NCBI GenBank assembly: GCA_902797345.1
Contig: CADBSL010000120.1
Location: 1-5,137, forward strand
Length of the DNA stretch: 5,137 nucleotides
Direction of reading: 5' to 3'
Source of the DNA: an uncultured Eubacteriales bacterium
GTDB taxonomy: Bacteria > Bacillota > Clostridia > Peptostreptococcales > Anaerovoracaceae
The notes below the pieces were generated by a model. That model searched no databases and was not told the DNA's origin. It saw nothing but the letters and a program-made list of their open reading frames with translations. Made by a program: the position numbers and the translations under genes. This document shows, in pieces, positions 5,061-5,137 of this stretch (the first letter of the stretch is position 1; every line of letters begins with the position of its first letter).

Positions 5061-5137
5061 ATGCATTATAATATCGGAGAATTCGCAAAAATGTGCGGGG
5101 TGGCCACTTCCACACTGCGGTTCTGGGAAAAGGAAGG
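5061..5137 (+). CDS. MerR-family transcriptional regulator, N-terminal fragment (runs off the window)
   Basis: Only the first 25 codons are present. The start of a winged helix-turn-helix of the MerR family is clear: IGEFAKMCGVATSTLRFWEKEG matches the family pattern of IGE(L/F)A..(T/S)GV...TLRYYE..GL, with the usual aromatic pair after Arg read here as Phe-Trp. AGGAGG at 5051-5056 lies 4 nt before ATG, a short spacing, though AAAGGAGGGG is a strong site overall. The effector domain is outside the window, so the signal sensed cannot be predicted. Only 35 bp separate the preceding terminator from the start codon. It might regulate the FAD enzyme next door, but nothing in the window shows this. 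Confidence 0.85.
   Translation, partial: MHYNIGEFAKMCGVATSTLRFWEKE

Overview
The window looks like a piece of a Gram-positive, probably anaerobic Clostridia-type (Bacillota) chromosome. This inference rests on strong AGGAGG ribosome-binding sites, AT-rich sigma-A promoters with 17-bp spacing, intrinsic terminators with T-tracts, and protein families common in that group. The species cannot be read from the sequence. All genes are on the + strand, and there is no sign of a mobile element, tRNA, rRNA or CRISPR array.

Layout. Bases 1-142 are the C-terminal end of a membrane protein, probably a transporter. A near-consensus promoter (193-221) then drives a structured, apparently untranslated RNA of about 240 nt (about 228-468) that ends in a clear intrinsic terminator (439-468). 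Only 29 bp separate that terminator from the next start codon. Behind it lies a tight three-gene operon: yhdT (498-764, small DUF997 membrane protein), panF (757-2280, sodium/pantothenate symporter, overlapping yhdT by 8 nt) and an HSL-type alpha/beta hydrolase (2291-3244, whose ribosome-binding site begins inside the panF stop codon). Because the terminator leaves no room for another promoter, the operon is probably controlled by read-through, that is, by attenuation or a riboswitch-like leader. No known riboswitch class was recognised in the leader, which makes this the most interesting part of the window.

Bases 3245-3616 are a regulatory intergenic region. It holds a palindrome at the hydrolase stop codon, two overlapping inverted repeats including a partial match to a Rex operator, a strong sigma-A promoter (3445-3473) and a leader with a long hairpin (3529-3582). 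It serves a single highly codon-biased gene (3617-4918) for a DAO-family FAD-dependent amine or amino-acid oxidoreductase, which is closed by a strong terminator (4985-5025). The window ends in the first 25 codons of a MerR-family regulator (5061 onward).

The first operon imports the CoA precursor pantothenate and may also hydrolyse a related or unrelated ester. The FAD enzyme is a separate, probably abundant catabolic enzyme whose substrate cannot be fixed from this window.
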